This document shows, one piece after another, positions 8,003 to 15,194 of a stretch of 19,070 nt of DNA. The DNA is from Deinococcus frigens DSM 12807 (GTDB taxonomy: Bacteria; Deinococcota; Deinococci; Deinococcales; Deinococcaceae): the NCBI RefSeq assembly GCF_000701425.1, contig NZ_JNIW01000062.1, positions 1 through 19,070 on the forward strand, written 5' to 3'. The notes under the pieces were generated by a model. It was not told the origin of the DNA. It did no database searches and worked only from the letters and a program-made list of their open reading frames with translations. Position numbers and translations under genes: made by a program. Numbering within the stretch: position 1 is the stretch's first letter; the number at the start of each line of letters is the position of its first letter.

Positions 8003-9583
8003 TTACGCCAACTGCTCGTAGCCGGGCAGCGTCAGAAAGTCGGCCAGCGGCGTGCGGGTTGCCATGTCCCTGAACAGTTTGCCTGCGTCCGCAAAGTCGC
8101 CGCCCAGCTTTCCGGCCTCATCGGCGTACAGCTCGTCGAACAGCTCGGGGGTCAGGGTGCGCCCGTCTTCCAGCTCCACGCCCTGCTTGCGCCACTGCCA
8201 CAGTTGCGCGCGGCTGATCTCGGCGGTGGCGGCGTCTTCCATCAGGTTGTGGATCGGCACTGCGCCGCTGCCCCGCAGCCACGCCGCGAGGTACTGGATG
8301 CCCACGTTGATGTTCGTCCGCACGCCGTCCTCGCTGATGGTGCCTGCGGGCGGGGTCAGCAGGTCGGCAGCCGTCACCTTGAAATCCATCTGCTTGTCGC
8401 TGTCGATCTGGTTGGGCGTGGGCATGATCCGGTCAAAGACCTCGGTGGCCAGCCCCACCATGCCGGGGTGGGCCACCCAGGTGCCGTCGTGGCCGTTGCC
8501 AGCCTCGCGTTCCTTGTCGGCGCGGACCTGCGCGAACGCCTTCTCGTTGGCGGCCTCGTCGTTCTTGACCGGGATAAAGGCACTCATGCCGCCAATCGAG
8601 GGTGCGCCGCGCTTGTGGCAAGTCTGGATCGCCAGCTTGCTGTAGTTGCTCATCATCGGCACGGCCATGCTGACCTTGGCGCGGTCCGGCAGCACCCGGT
8701 CCCCCTGCTCGCGGAACTTCTTGATATAGGAAAAGATGTAGTCCCAGCGCCCGCAGTTCAGCCCTGCCGAGTGTTCGCGCAACTCGTACAGGATCTCGTC
8801 CATCTCAAACGTTGCCAGGATGGTCTCGATCAGGACTGTGCCCTTGATGCTGCCGCGCGGGATAGCAAGCGTTTCCTCGGCGTAATTAAAGACATCGTTC
8901 CACAGCCGAGCTTCCAGGTGCGATTCCAGCTTGGGCAGGTAGAAGTACGGGCCGCTGCCACGTTTCAGCAGTTCCGCCGCGCTATGGAAGGCATACAACC
9001 CGAAGTCGAAGAACGCGCCGAACAGCGTTTCATTGTCCACCGTGACGTGCTTCTCGGGCAAGTGCCAGCCGCGCGGGCGGGCCAGCAGGACTGCCGTCTT
9101 CTCGTTGAGTTTGTACGACTTGCCGTTTTGCTCCAGCGTGATCTCCCGGCGCACCGCGTCGCGCAGGTTGAGCTGGCCGTCCACCATGTTGTCCCAGGTG
9201 GGGCTGCTGGCGTCCTCGAAATCGGCCATGAACACCCGCGCGCCGCTGTTCAGCGCGTTGATGATCATCTTACGGTCCACCGGCCCGGTGATCTCCACCC
9301 GGCGGTCTTGCAAATCGGCGGGCAGCGGCGCAATCTTCCAGTCACCCTCACGGATCTCGCGCGTCTGGGGCAGGAAGTCGGGCAGTTCCCCGGCGTCCAG
9401 ACGGGCCTGACGGTCCTCGCGTGCCCGCATCAGCTCGCGGCGGCGCGGCTCGAAGCGGCGGTGCAGCTCGGTCACGAAGGCCAGCGCCTCCGGGGACAGG
9501 ACCACACGCTGCTCGTCGCTGACGGGGGCGAGAAACTGCAAACCTTCTGAAGTGGCGGCCTTGCTCGGGGAAGTCTTGCTCAT
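8003..9583 (-). CDS. aceB: Malate synthase A
   Basis: Condenses glyoxylate with acetyl-CoA to malate. The 526-residue protein is of normal MSA length. R169 (LLARPR), E253 (LIET), D281 in the signature GLNCGRWDYIF (274-284) and catalytic-base D450 (MEDAATAE) are all present, each three residues later than R166, E250, D278 and D447 of the E. coli enzyme as I recall them. The loop GHDGTWVAHPG (364-374) is intact, unlike in the paralogue downstream. I start it at 9583 because AAGGAG lies 7 bases upstream. An in-frame TTG at 9754 would fall inside the predicted promoter. It forms a two-gene unit with the IclR-family gene. No isocitrate lyase is present, so its glyoxylate here probably comes from allantoin. 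Confidence 0.95.
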   Translation of the reverse strand: MSKTSPSKAATSEGLQFLAPVSDEQRVVLSPEALAFVTELHRRFEPRRRELMRAREDRQARLDAGELPDFLPQTREIREGDWKIAPLPADLQDRRVEITGPVDRKMIINALNSGARVFMADFEDASSPTWDNMVDGQLNLRDAVRREITLEQNGKSYKLNEKTAVLLARPRGWHLPEKHVTVDNETLFGAFFDFGLYAFHSAAELLKRGSGPYFYLPKLESHLEARLWNDVFNYAEETLAIPRGSIKGTVLIETILATFEMDEILYELREHSAGLNCGRWDYIFSYIKKFREQGDRVLPDRAKVSMAVPMMSNYSKLAIQTCHKRGAPSIGGMSAFIPVKNDEAANEKAFAQVRADKEREAGNGHDGTWVAHPGMVGLATEVFDRIMPTPNQIDSDKQMDFKVTAADLLTPPAGTISEDGVRTNINVGIQYLAAWLRGSGAVPIHNLMEDAATAEISRAQLWQWRKQGVELEDGRTLTPELFDELYADEAGKLGGDFADAGKLFRDMATRTPLADFLTLPGYEQLA

Positions 9584-9590
9584 GCGAATG

Positions 9591-9596
9591 CTCCTT
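9591..9596 (-). promoter_or_regulatory. Ribosome-binding site that fixes the aceB start
   Basis: AAGGAG on the minus strand, 7 bases before the ATG at 9583. This excludes the 57-residue N-terminal extension that the open frame would otherwise allow. Confidence 0.75.
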
Positions 9597-9664
9597 GGCG
9601 GGAAATGAGGGTGGGAAGTGAAGTTGCCTGTACACTGGACGGTCTGAGCTGGCGTGTCTGGACT

Positions 9665-9696
9665 GAGAACCCTCGAACCCGAGAACCCTCCAATCT
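9665..9696. repeat. Tandem GAGAACCCTC repeat in the aceB leader
   Basis: Two copies of GAGAACCCTC, 16 bases apart (9665-9674 and 9681-9690), with GAACCC between them. The repeat lies inside the predicted 5' untranslated leader of aceB. A related AACCCTC-rich stretch occurs near the gcl stop codon (about 15166-15198). No function is visible. Confidence 0.5.
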
Positions 9697-9743
9697 GCGC
9701 GCTCACACCCGCATCTAACTTCCGTGCAGTGAACTTGATTTTC

Positions 9744-9772
9744 ATTGTACGCAAACTAGAGACAAATGTGAA
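9744..9772 (-). promoter_or_regulatory. Predicted sigma-70 promoter of aceB
   Basis: TTCACA (9767-9772) and TACAAT (9744-9749) with a 17-bp spacer, each matching consensus at five of six positions. Transcription would start near 9737, leaving a leader of about 150 bases before the ATG. The allantoin/gcl operator motif is absent from this spacer. Confidence 0.7.
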
Positions 9773-9773
9773 T

Positions 9774-9800
9774 CCCTTGTCCGTTTCGCAGGGACAGGGG
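9774..9800. repeat. Inverted repeat between the VanW gene and the aceB promoter
   Basis: Nine-base arms, CCCTTGTCC and GGACAGGGG (one T-G mismatch as DNA, a wobble pair as RNA), separated by nine bases, ending one base before the aceB -35 box. No T-tract follows on either strand. It may be the 3' hairpin of the VanW transcript or a regulator site for aceB. The 9584-9924 stretch otherwise holds the aceB leader and promoter, and no gene. Confidence 0.4.
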
Positions 9801-9924
9801 ATGTCTACATCACTGGGTCAGGGGACGGCCACTGCAAATCGGGCCTGTGCTCCAGCGGAGGCAGCCTGGCAACCTCCGTCCAGGACTCGGGGGAAATCAA
9901 CTCGCTTCCTCCCTCTGCTACGCT

Positions 9925-11202
9925 TTACCGCAGTCTGTCGTCGCCCGGAGCCACCGCGAACACGCCGCCCCACGCCTTGTAACGGCTGACGAAATCCTCT
10001 TTCCGCCGTTTGCCATTCGCAGAGCTGACGGTGCGGGTCACCACCGCGTTCATTCCGGCAGCGGGCATGTCCACGCGCCGCGCCGCACCCTTCTCTAGCG
10101 CACGGTCCACCATAAACGTGGGATCGGGGGCGGGCCTGCGGGCGCTGATGGCGGGTTCGGAAATCTTGACCGTGCGCCCGTCGTCTGCGCCGAACAGACC
10201 GACCGTCAACGTCTCGGCCTTCAGGTTCCAGTCGGCCTGCACCAGCAGCGGCGCGGCGGTGTCGTTCTTCCAGCGCAGATCCTTGCTGGGCGCGTACACG
10301 GCGGCGTCCAGTCCCGGTTCCTCGTAGTAGCCCACCAGATACGAGTGGTTGTGGCGCTCGGTGATGGGCAGCCCGGCGTTGAAGGCCGCCCGGAACACCG
10401 TGGTACTGACCTGGCAGATGCCGCCGCCGTCCTCGCTGGACAGGGTATTGCCGGTGATCACATACCCCGCCTGAAAGCCCGTGGCCGCATTGATCGGCCC
10501 AATCAGCGCGTTGAAGCTGAAGGTCTGGCCCGGCGCGACCCATGCCCCCTGCACCCGTCCCGCGCCCGTGCGGATGTTATGCACCCGGAATTTAGGGCTG
10601 CCCGCGAAGCTGGACTGGCCGCTCGCCAGGTGAGTCAGTTTCTGTTCGGCGGCCCAGCGCACACTGCGGGCGGGGGCCTCCAGCGAGACACTCAGAGTGC
10701 TGCGCGTTTCGCCGCTCTGGATGACTTTCAGCAGGGCTGCCTCGCTGGCCGCGCGGTCCACCTTCCAGCCAGTGCGGGCCTCGCCGATCCAGTCCGTGCC
10801 CACCTGGCGAAAACGGATGTCGCGGGGTTGCCTGGCCTCAATTTCAGCATATGCCCCGTCCAACTCTGTCCGGGCGGCCTCCAGCGTGCACTCTGCCCTG
10901 ATCTGCACGAGTTGCTCAGCGCTCAGCTTCAACGTGGCCGACATGTTCAGCAGTGGGCGGGTCACCTCGCCGTCTACCAGGCGCGGCTCCGGCACGGTCC
11001 AGCGCAGGTCCAGAAGGCTCGAAGTGGGAACGGCAGGCGTGGGAGTTGCCGGAACGATGGGTGCGGGCGCAGGGGCAGAAGCTGCTGCCAGGACTGGCGA
11101 CACCGGCCCAGCCGCCTGCGCCTCGGCTGGTCCGCAGGCCACCAGGACACTGCCCAGCACGGCCAGACTGGAGGAAATCAGGAGCATTTTAGCTACGGTC
11201 AT
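9925..11202 (-). CDS. VanW-family lipoprotein
   Basis: A 425-residue exported protein of unknown reaction. The N-terminus is a lipoprotein signal: K5, a hydrophobic stretch at 6-20 and lipobox LVAC with Cys23, followed by an Ala/Pro-rich linker to about residue 60. A region resembling the domain that often precedes VanW (about 145-185) leads into the VanW domain (about 192-335), with the strongly conserved GGGICQVSTTVFRAAF at 259-274 and ERHNHS soon after. VanW is named from a glycopeptide-resistance cluster, but no catalytic role is established and nothing here suggests vancomycin resistance. I prefer the ATG at 11202, with GAGAGGA upstream, to the TTG at 11220. It is the second gene after the FAS1 protein. 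Confidence 0.85.
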   Translation of the reverse strand: MTVAKMLLISSSLAVLGSVLVACGPAEAQAAGPVSPVLAAASAPAPAPIVPATPTPAVPTSSLLDLRWTVPEPRLVDGEVTRPLLNMSATLKLSAEQLVQIRAECTLEAARTELDGAYAEIEARQPRDIRFRQVGTDWIGEARTGWKVDRAASEAALLKVIQSGETRSTLSVSLEAPARSVRWAAEQKLTHLASGQSSFAGSPKFRVHNIRTGAGRVQGAWVAPGQTFSFNALIGPINAATGFQAGYVITGNTLSSEDGGGICQVSTTVFRAAFNAGLPITERHNHSYLVGYYEEPGLDAAVYAPSKDLRWKNDTAAPLLVQADWNLKAETLTVGLFGADDGRTVKISEPAISARRPAPDPTFMVDRALEKGAARRVDMPAAGMNAVVTRTVSSANGKRRKEDFVSRYKAWGGVFAVAPGDDRLR

Positions 11203-11211
11203 GCAGCGTTG

Positions 11212-11218
11212 TCCTCTC
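11212..11218 (-). promoter_or_regulatory. Ribosome-binding site of the VanW gene
   Basis: GAGAGGA on the minus strand, 9 bases before the ATG at 11202. It overlaps the alternative TTG start, which argues against that start. Confidence 0.6.
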
Positions 11219-11236
11219 AAATTGGAGCGGCTACAG

Positions 11237-11263
11237 AAAAAGAGGAAAGGCCCGTGAGCCTCC
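11237..11263 (-). terminator. Possible weak terminator after the FAS1 gene
   Basis: On the minus strand GGAGGC and GCC(TT)TCC can pair around TCACGG with a two-base bulge, followed by TCTTTTT. It lies in the 82-base gap before the VanW gene. The bulge makes the call uncertain, and the two genes may still be cotranscribed. Confidence 0.35.
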
Positions 11264-11284
11264 CCCCTTGTTCGCCGGGTGCGA

Positions 11285-11764
11285 TCAGGGCATCAAGACG
11301 GTGTCGATGACGTGAATCACGCCGTTGCTGGCCATGATATCGGCCTTGGTCACCGTGGCGTCATTGATCATGACCTTGCCGTCCATCATGGACACGTTAA
11401 CATCCGCGCCGTTGATCGTCGTGCCGCTGGACATGCCCATCACCTGCGAGGCGGTGACCTTGCCCGCAACGACGTGGTACAGCAGCACGGCCTTGAGCTG
11501 CGCCGGATCGTTGAGCAGCGCGTTCAGATCGGCCTGCGGAATCTTGGCGAACGCCGCGTTGGTGGGCGCGAACACCGTGAAGGGGCCGGGGCTGCTCAGC
11601 GTTTCCACCAACCCGGCGGCCTTCACGGCAGCCAGCAGGGTGCTGAAATTGGGATCGTTGGAGACGATGCCCGCAATGGTGGTGCCCATCGGCATGGAGC
11701 TGCCGCCCCCGGCAACGGCTGCGCCGCTGAACAACAGAGTGGTCATCAATAGCATTTTCTTCAT
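11285..11764 (-). CDS. Secreted fasciclin (FAS1) domain protein
   Basis: A 159-residue exported single-domain FAS1 protein, a fold used in cell adhesion and envelope interactions. A signal peptide (MKKMLLMTTLLFSGAAVA) with an AVA-G cleavage point near residue 18 is followed by one FAS1 domain (about 28-158). The hallmarks are PFTVFAPTNAAF (H1), LLYHVVAG (YH motif) and IHVIDTVLMP (H2, at the C-terminus). AGGAGG lies 6 bases before the ATG. There is no anchor, so it is probably periplasmic or released. It sits between the glyoxylate operon and aceB with no metabolic link visible. The ligand is unknown. Confidence 0.93.
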   Translation of the reverse strand: MKKMLLMTTLLFSGAAVAGGGSSMPMGTTIAGIVSNDPNFSTLLAAVKAAGLVETLSSPGPFTVFAPTNAAFAKIPQADLNALLNDPAQLKAVLLYHVVAGKVTASQVMGMSSGTTINGADVNVSMMDGKVMINDATVTKADIMASNGVIHVIDTVLMP

Positions 11765-11979
11765 CTTGATCCTCCTGTAAATGAATGGGGTCCTTATCTG
11801 TAAAAAAAGTTGGCCTGTTCTCGGAGGATAGAAAAAGACGCGGGTTCATCTCTATGGAGACTGGCCTACGATCTATACTTCAACCTCTTTGACCCCCGCA
11901 CCCTAGCTGGACGCCTCGAAACGTGACGTACCGCGCCGTACAGTATGTGACCAACTTAAATTCTAAATTGAAGTGTAAG

Positions 11980-12019
11980 AAAAAGGACCAAAGCTTTTGT
12001 CTGAAGTCTGGTCCTTTTT
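11980..12019 (-). terminator. Intrinsic terminator of the gcl operon
   Basis: Perfect 11-base arms AAAAAGGACCA and TGGTCCTTTTT (11980-11990 and 12009-12019) around an 18-base loop, giving a T-tract on the minus strand 22 bases after the glycerate kinase stop. By symmetry it could also stop plus-strand transcription. The 11765-11979 stretch upstream of the FAS1 gene holds no gene, and I found no convincing promoter there. Confidence 0.85.
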
Positions 12020-12040
12020 GAAGAGTCTGGAATGGAATAG

Positions 12041-13291
12041 TCAGTCCGGCAACCCCACTGCAATCAACCGTAGATCGTTCAGATTATGCCCGCTGGGGCC
12101 GGTGACCAGGGTGTCGTTCAGGGCCGCGAAGAACGAGCCGGAATCGTTGCGTTCCAGAAAGGCGCGTGCGTTCAGGTCTGCCGCCCGCGCCCGCGTCAGG
12201 CTGTCCGGGGTCAGGAACGCCCCCGCCGCCGGGCTGGAGCCGTCCACGCCGTCCGATCCCGCCGAGAGGGCGTAAAATCCGTCCTCGCCGAGAGAGAGCA
12301 GCAGCGCCAGCGCAAATTCCAGATTGCGTCCGCCCACGCCGTCGCCTCGCAAGGTCACGGTGGCCTCGCCGCCCGAGAGCAGCACCACCGGGGCCGCCAC
12401 CGGATTGCCGAATTGCTCCACGCTGCGCGCAATGGCCGCGTGCGCCTTGGCCAGCTCGCTGGCCTCGCCCTCGAAGCTGTCCGAGAGGATCACCGCCCGT
12501 ACGCCCTGACCCTCGATATACGCCTGCGCCGCCTCCAGCAGGTGTCGGTTGGAGCCGATGACGGTGTTGGTGACGTGGGGTAGGCGGTCGGGCGTTTCGG
12601 GCACTTTGCCGTCTGCCCCTGCCTGGAAATGCTGGCGGGCTTCCGGGGCAGCGATGCCGTAACGGTCCAGCACGGTCAGCGCCCCCGCGAACGTGGTGAA
12701 ATCCGGCACCGTGGGGCCGCTAGCAATCACCGAGGGATCGTCGCCCACTACATCGGAAATCAGCAGCGCCGTCACCCTCGCTTTGGTAGCCGCCGCCAGC
12801 CGCCCGCCCTTGCTGCGCGACAGGTGCTTGCGGACGGTGTTGATCTCGCCGATGTCGGCCCCCGCCCTCAGCAGTTCGCGTGTCAGCGCCCCCTTCTGCT
12901 CCAGCGTCACGCCGTCCGGGGCAGCCATCAACGCGCTGCCGCCGCCGGACACCAGCACCAGGGCGTGTTGACCCTCCTGCAACCCACCCAAACGTTCCAG
13001 CGCCGCTTCCGCTGCCGCCACGCTGGAGGGGTCGGGAACCGGGTGGCTGGACAGCATCAGCGTCGCTGACGCGGGCAAGTCCAGATTCTCGGTGCCGCCC
13101 GGCGCAATGACCAGGGTTTCCACGCCGGGATAGGCCGCCAAAGCCGCCCGCGCCATCGGCAGCGCCGCCTTGCCGAACGCCAGGATGAAATCGGGCTTCT
13201 CTCCATTGAGGTGCGGGGCCAGCAGTTGCGCCGGACTCGCGGCCTCCAGCGCGGCGCGGTAGGCGTGTTCCAGCAGAGAGCGGGTGTTCAT
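12041..13291 (-). CDS. Glycerate 2-kinase (MOFRL family)
   Basis: Phosphorylates D-glycerate to 2-phosphoglycerate, passing the carbon to glycolysis. The 416-residue protein matches the TtuD/GckA (MOFRL) family, often misnamed hydroxypyruvate reductase, and not the GlxK type. Visible motifs are AFGKAALPMA (K41), VSGGGSALMA (114-123), NTVRKHLSRSKGGRLA (151-166), SDVVGDDPSVIASGPTVPD (179-197) and a C-terminal MOFRL domain (about 290-410) with GGEATVT, AGSDGVDG and GPSGHNLNDL. The 2-kinase product is inferred from the family. AAAGGA lies 7 bases before the ATG. It is last in the gcl operon and separated from glxR by a complete intrinsic terminator, so its expression may depend on read-through. 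Confidence 0.9.
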   Translation of the reverse strand: MNTRSLLEHAYRAALEAASPAQLLAPHLNGEKPDFILAFGKAALPMARAALAAYPGVETLVIAPGGTENLDLPASATLMLSSHPVPDPSSVAAAEAALERLGGLQEGQHALVLVSGGGSALMAAPDGVTLEQKGALTRELLRAGADIGEINTVRKHLSRSKGGRLAAATKARVTALLISDVVGDDPSVIASGPTVPDFTTFAGALTVLDRYGIAAPEARQHFQAGADGKVPETPDRLPHVTNTVIGSNRHLLEAAQAYIEGQGVRAVILSDSFEGEASELAKAHAAIARSVEQFGNPVAAPVVLLSGGEATVTLRGDGVGGRNLEFALALLLSLGEDGFYALSAGSDGVDGSSPAAGAFLTPDSLTRARAADLNARAFLERNDSGSFFAALNDTLVTGPSGHNLNDLRLIAVGLPD

Positions 13292-13321
13292 GGCAGGTTC
13301 CTTTTGAAGCTAGAGGGAATG

Positions 13322-13366
13322 AAAAAACGGGACGCAGGACGCAAAAAAGGCGTTGGCTGCGTCCCG
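13322..13366 (-). terminator. Intrinsic terminator inside the operon, between glxR and glycerate kinase
   Basis: On the minus strand CGGGACGCAG pairs with CTGCGTCCCG (10 bp, no mismatch), with an inner ACGC/GCGT pairing in the loop, followed by six T. It lies 20 bases after the glxR stop and about 30 bases before the kinase ATG. There is little space for a separate kinase promoter, so partial read-through is the likely arrangement. Confidence 0.8.
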
Positions 13367-13386
13367 CTTACTGTGTTCTCTCCAGC

Positions 13387-14274
13387 TTATTCCAGGCCGC
13401 TCATCTCGGCGTAGAACTTCGCCATGCCGGAGTGGTCCAGATCGCCGTCGCCCTGCGCGATCATGGCGTCCATGATGTTGGCGGCCACGCCCGTGGCGAA
13501 CAGCGGCACCCCTGCCTCACGCCCCGTTTCCAGCGCCAGGCGCAGGTCCTTGCGGTGCAGATTAACGCGGAAGCCCGGTTTGAAGTTGCCGTCCAGAATG
13601 CGCTGCCCGTGCAGGTCCAGAATGCGGCTCTGGGCAAAGCCTCCCAGCAGCGCCTCGCGCACCTTGCTCGCGTCCACGCCGCTCTTTTTCGCTAGGGTCA
13701 GCGCTTCGGACACCGCCTGGATGGTCAGGCCCACCACGATCTGGTTGGCGATCTTGGTGACCTGCCCAGCGCCGGGGCCGCCGATGTGGACGATGTTCTT
13801 GCCCACCGCTTCAAACACCGGCTTGGCGCGGTTAAACGATTCCTCGCTGCCGCCCACCATGATGCTCAGGGTGGCCCCTTCCGCGCCCACCTGTCCGCCG
13901 GACACCGGGGCGTCCAGCGCGTCTGCGCCGTTAGCCAAAAGCTCCTGCTGAACCTTGCGCGAGGTATTCGGCGAGATGCTGCTCATGTCGATGAATAGCG
14001 CGCCCTGCTTGATGCCCTCGATGACGCCGCCCTCGCCCAGCGCGACCTCTTCCACCTGCGGCGAATCGGGCAGCATGGTGATGATGATGTCGCTCTGCTC
14101 GGCCACTTCACGGGCGGTCTTGCCCTCGGTTGCGCCTGCGGCCACCAGTTCGGCCACTGGCTCGGGGCCACGGTTGTTGACCACGAGCGTGTAGCCCGCC
14201 TTGATCAGGTTGAGGGCCATAGGTTTGCCCATGATGCCCAGGCCAATAAAGCCGATGGTTTCTTTCTGTGCCAT
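13387..14274 (-). CDS. glxR: Tartronate semialdehyde (2-hydroxy-3-oxopropionate) reductase
   Basis: Reduces tartronate semialdehyde to D-glycerate with NAD(P)H. A 295-residue beta-hydroxyacid dehydrogenase of GarR/GlxR length. The N-terminal Rossmann motif GFIGLGIMGKPMALNL (8-23) is followed by the substrate-binding segment DAPVSGGQVGAEGATLSIM (121-139) and the catalytic lysine K174 in GQVTKIANQI. Related 3-hydroxyisobutyrate dehydrogenases share these motifs. The position after gcl and hyi decides the substrate. AAAGGAGG lies 8 bases before the ATG. The 49-base gap from hyi holds a 12-bp perfect palindrome, ACGAAGCTTCGT (14307-14318). Confidence 0.93.
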   Translation of the reverse strand: MAQKETIGFIGLGIMGKPMALNLIKAGYTLVVNNRGPEPVAELVAAGATEGKTAREVAEQSDIIITMLPDSPQVEEVALGEGGVIEGIKQGALFIDMSSISPNTSRKVQQELLANGADALDAPVSGGQVGAEGATLSIMVGGSEESFNRAKPVFEAVGKNIVHIGGPGAGQVTKIANQIVVGLTIQAVSEALTLAKKSGVDASKVREALLGGFAQSRILDLHGQRILDGNFKPGFRVNLHRKDLRLALETGREAGVPLFATGVAANIMDAMIAQGDGDLDHSGMAKFYAEMSGLE

Positions 14275-14323
14275 GTGGGTGGCCTCCTTTTGAGTTTGGT
14301 TTAGGGACGAAGCTTCGTAGGAC

Positions 14324-15115
14324 TCAGGCTTTCTGCAATTCTTTGAGCCAGCCCAGCGTGTCTTCCGTCTGCCCTTCAGGGATGTATTCCAGGCCCACGT
14401 AACCCTGGTAGCCCAGGCGGTCCAGCTCGGCCAGCAGGAAGGGGTAGTTGATCTCCCCGGTTCCCGGCTGGTGACGGCCCGGCACGTCGGCCAGTTGGAT
14501 GTGGGCGATGCGGGCGAGGTTCTCGCGCACCGTCTCGGTCAGGCGGCCTTCCACGCGCTGCATGTGGTAGAAGTCGTACTGCAATTTCACGTTGTCACGC
14601 GCGACTTCGTCCAGCAGGTCCAACGTGTTCTGCGTGCCATACAGGTAAAAGCCCGGCACATCGTAGGGGTTCAGCGGCTCCACGATCAGCGTCAGGCCAG
14701 CGTCGCCCAGCTTGTCGGCGGCGTACTGAAGGTTGCCCACGACTGTTTTGCGGGTGGTGGCCTCGTCTGCCTCTGCTTTCCCGACGAGGACATTGACCAG
14801 CTTCGGTCCCTGCACGCCTTTGTACAGCACGTCGGCATAGGTCAGCGCCCTGTCCACACCCGCGCGGAACTCGTCCCGACGGCCCGGCTGCACGGCGATG
14901 CCCCGGTCCCCGCCGGGCCAGTCGCCCGCAGGCAGGTTGAACAGCGCCTGCGTCTGCCCGTTCTGGTCCAGCCTGGCGCGCAGTTCGGCAGCGTCGTAGG
15001 GATAGGGGAACATGTACTCGATGAACTTGAATCCGGCCTTACCCGCCGCGTCAAAGCGGTCAAGGAAGTCGTGTTCCTGAAACAACATGGTGAGGTTGGC
15101 AGCGTATTTGGGCAT
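14324..15115 (-). CDS. hyi: Hydroxypyruvate isomerase
   Basis: Interconverts hydroxypyruvate and tartronate semialdehyde. The 263-residue protein is a xylose-isomerase-like TIM barrel of Hyi length. The two metal-binding catalytic Glu are E146 in IVEPLNP and E243 in GLEYIP, the latter close to E240 of E. coli Hyi. FNLPAGDWPGGDRG (59-72), DFYHMQ (181-186) and HIQLADVPGRHQPGTGEI (205-222) are strongly typical. GAAGGAG lies only 4 bases before the ATG. It follows gcl after 79 bases, a gap filled by a long nested hairpin. Confidence 0.94.
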   Translation of the reverse strand: MPKYAANLTMLFQEHDFLDRFDAAGKAGFKFIEYMFPYPYDAAELRARLDQNGQTQALFNLPAGDWPGGDRGIAVQPGRRDEFRAGVDRALTYADVLYKGVQGPKLVNVLVGKAEADEATTRKTVVGNLQYAADKLGDAGLTLIVEPLNPYDVPGFYLYGTQNTLDLLDEVARDNVKLQYDFYHMQRVEGRLTETVRENLARIAHIQLADVPGRHQPGTGEINYPFLLAELDRLGYQGYVGLEYIPEGQTEDTLGWLKELQKA

Positions 15116-15143
15116 AAAACTCCTTCGGTGTGTCTGAAGATTA

Positions 15144-15188
15144 AGAGGCCGGGGGAAAGAGGGACGAAACCCTCAAACCCCAGCCTCT
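15144..15188 (-). repeat. Nested hairpin between gcl and hyi
   Basis: Outer arms AGAGGC/GCCTCT and GGGG/CCCC (one C-A mismatch between them) enclose a perfect inner stem GAGGG/CCCTC with loop ACGAAA. The 45 bases follow the gcl stop after 6 bases. No T-tract follows on the minus strand, so an mRNA-stability or processing role for the upstream gcl message is more likely than termination. Confidence 0.5.
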
Positions 15189-15194
15189 GAACCC

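Noticed and set aside
8204..9550. A 448-codon plus-strand open frame opposite aceB
   Set aside because: Shadow of aceB codon usage; no domain, no ribosome site, and aceB is certain.
9584..9754. Longer aceB start (TTG at 9754)
   Set aside because: It lies inside the promoter spacer and adds 57 residues absent from malate synthase A.
9752..9767. Possible copy of the shared operator in the aceB promoter spacer
   Set aside because: At the same register only 3 of 16 bases match the gcl element, so it is not the same site.
9925..11202. Vancomycin-resistance role for the VanW protein
   Set aside because: VanW domains are common in bacteria without resistance clusters, and no vanH/A/X-type genes are present.
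11955..11970. ACTTAAATTCTAAATT downstream of glycerate kinase as a third operator
   Set aside because: Half-sites are one base out of phase, the core is AT-only, and it is not within a promoter I can support.
14307..14318. ACGAAGCTTCGT perfect palindrome between hyi and glxR as a regulator site
   Set aside because: It is within an operon gap with no promoter boxes, and a 12-bp palindrome alone is weak evidence.
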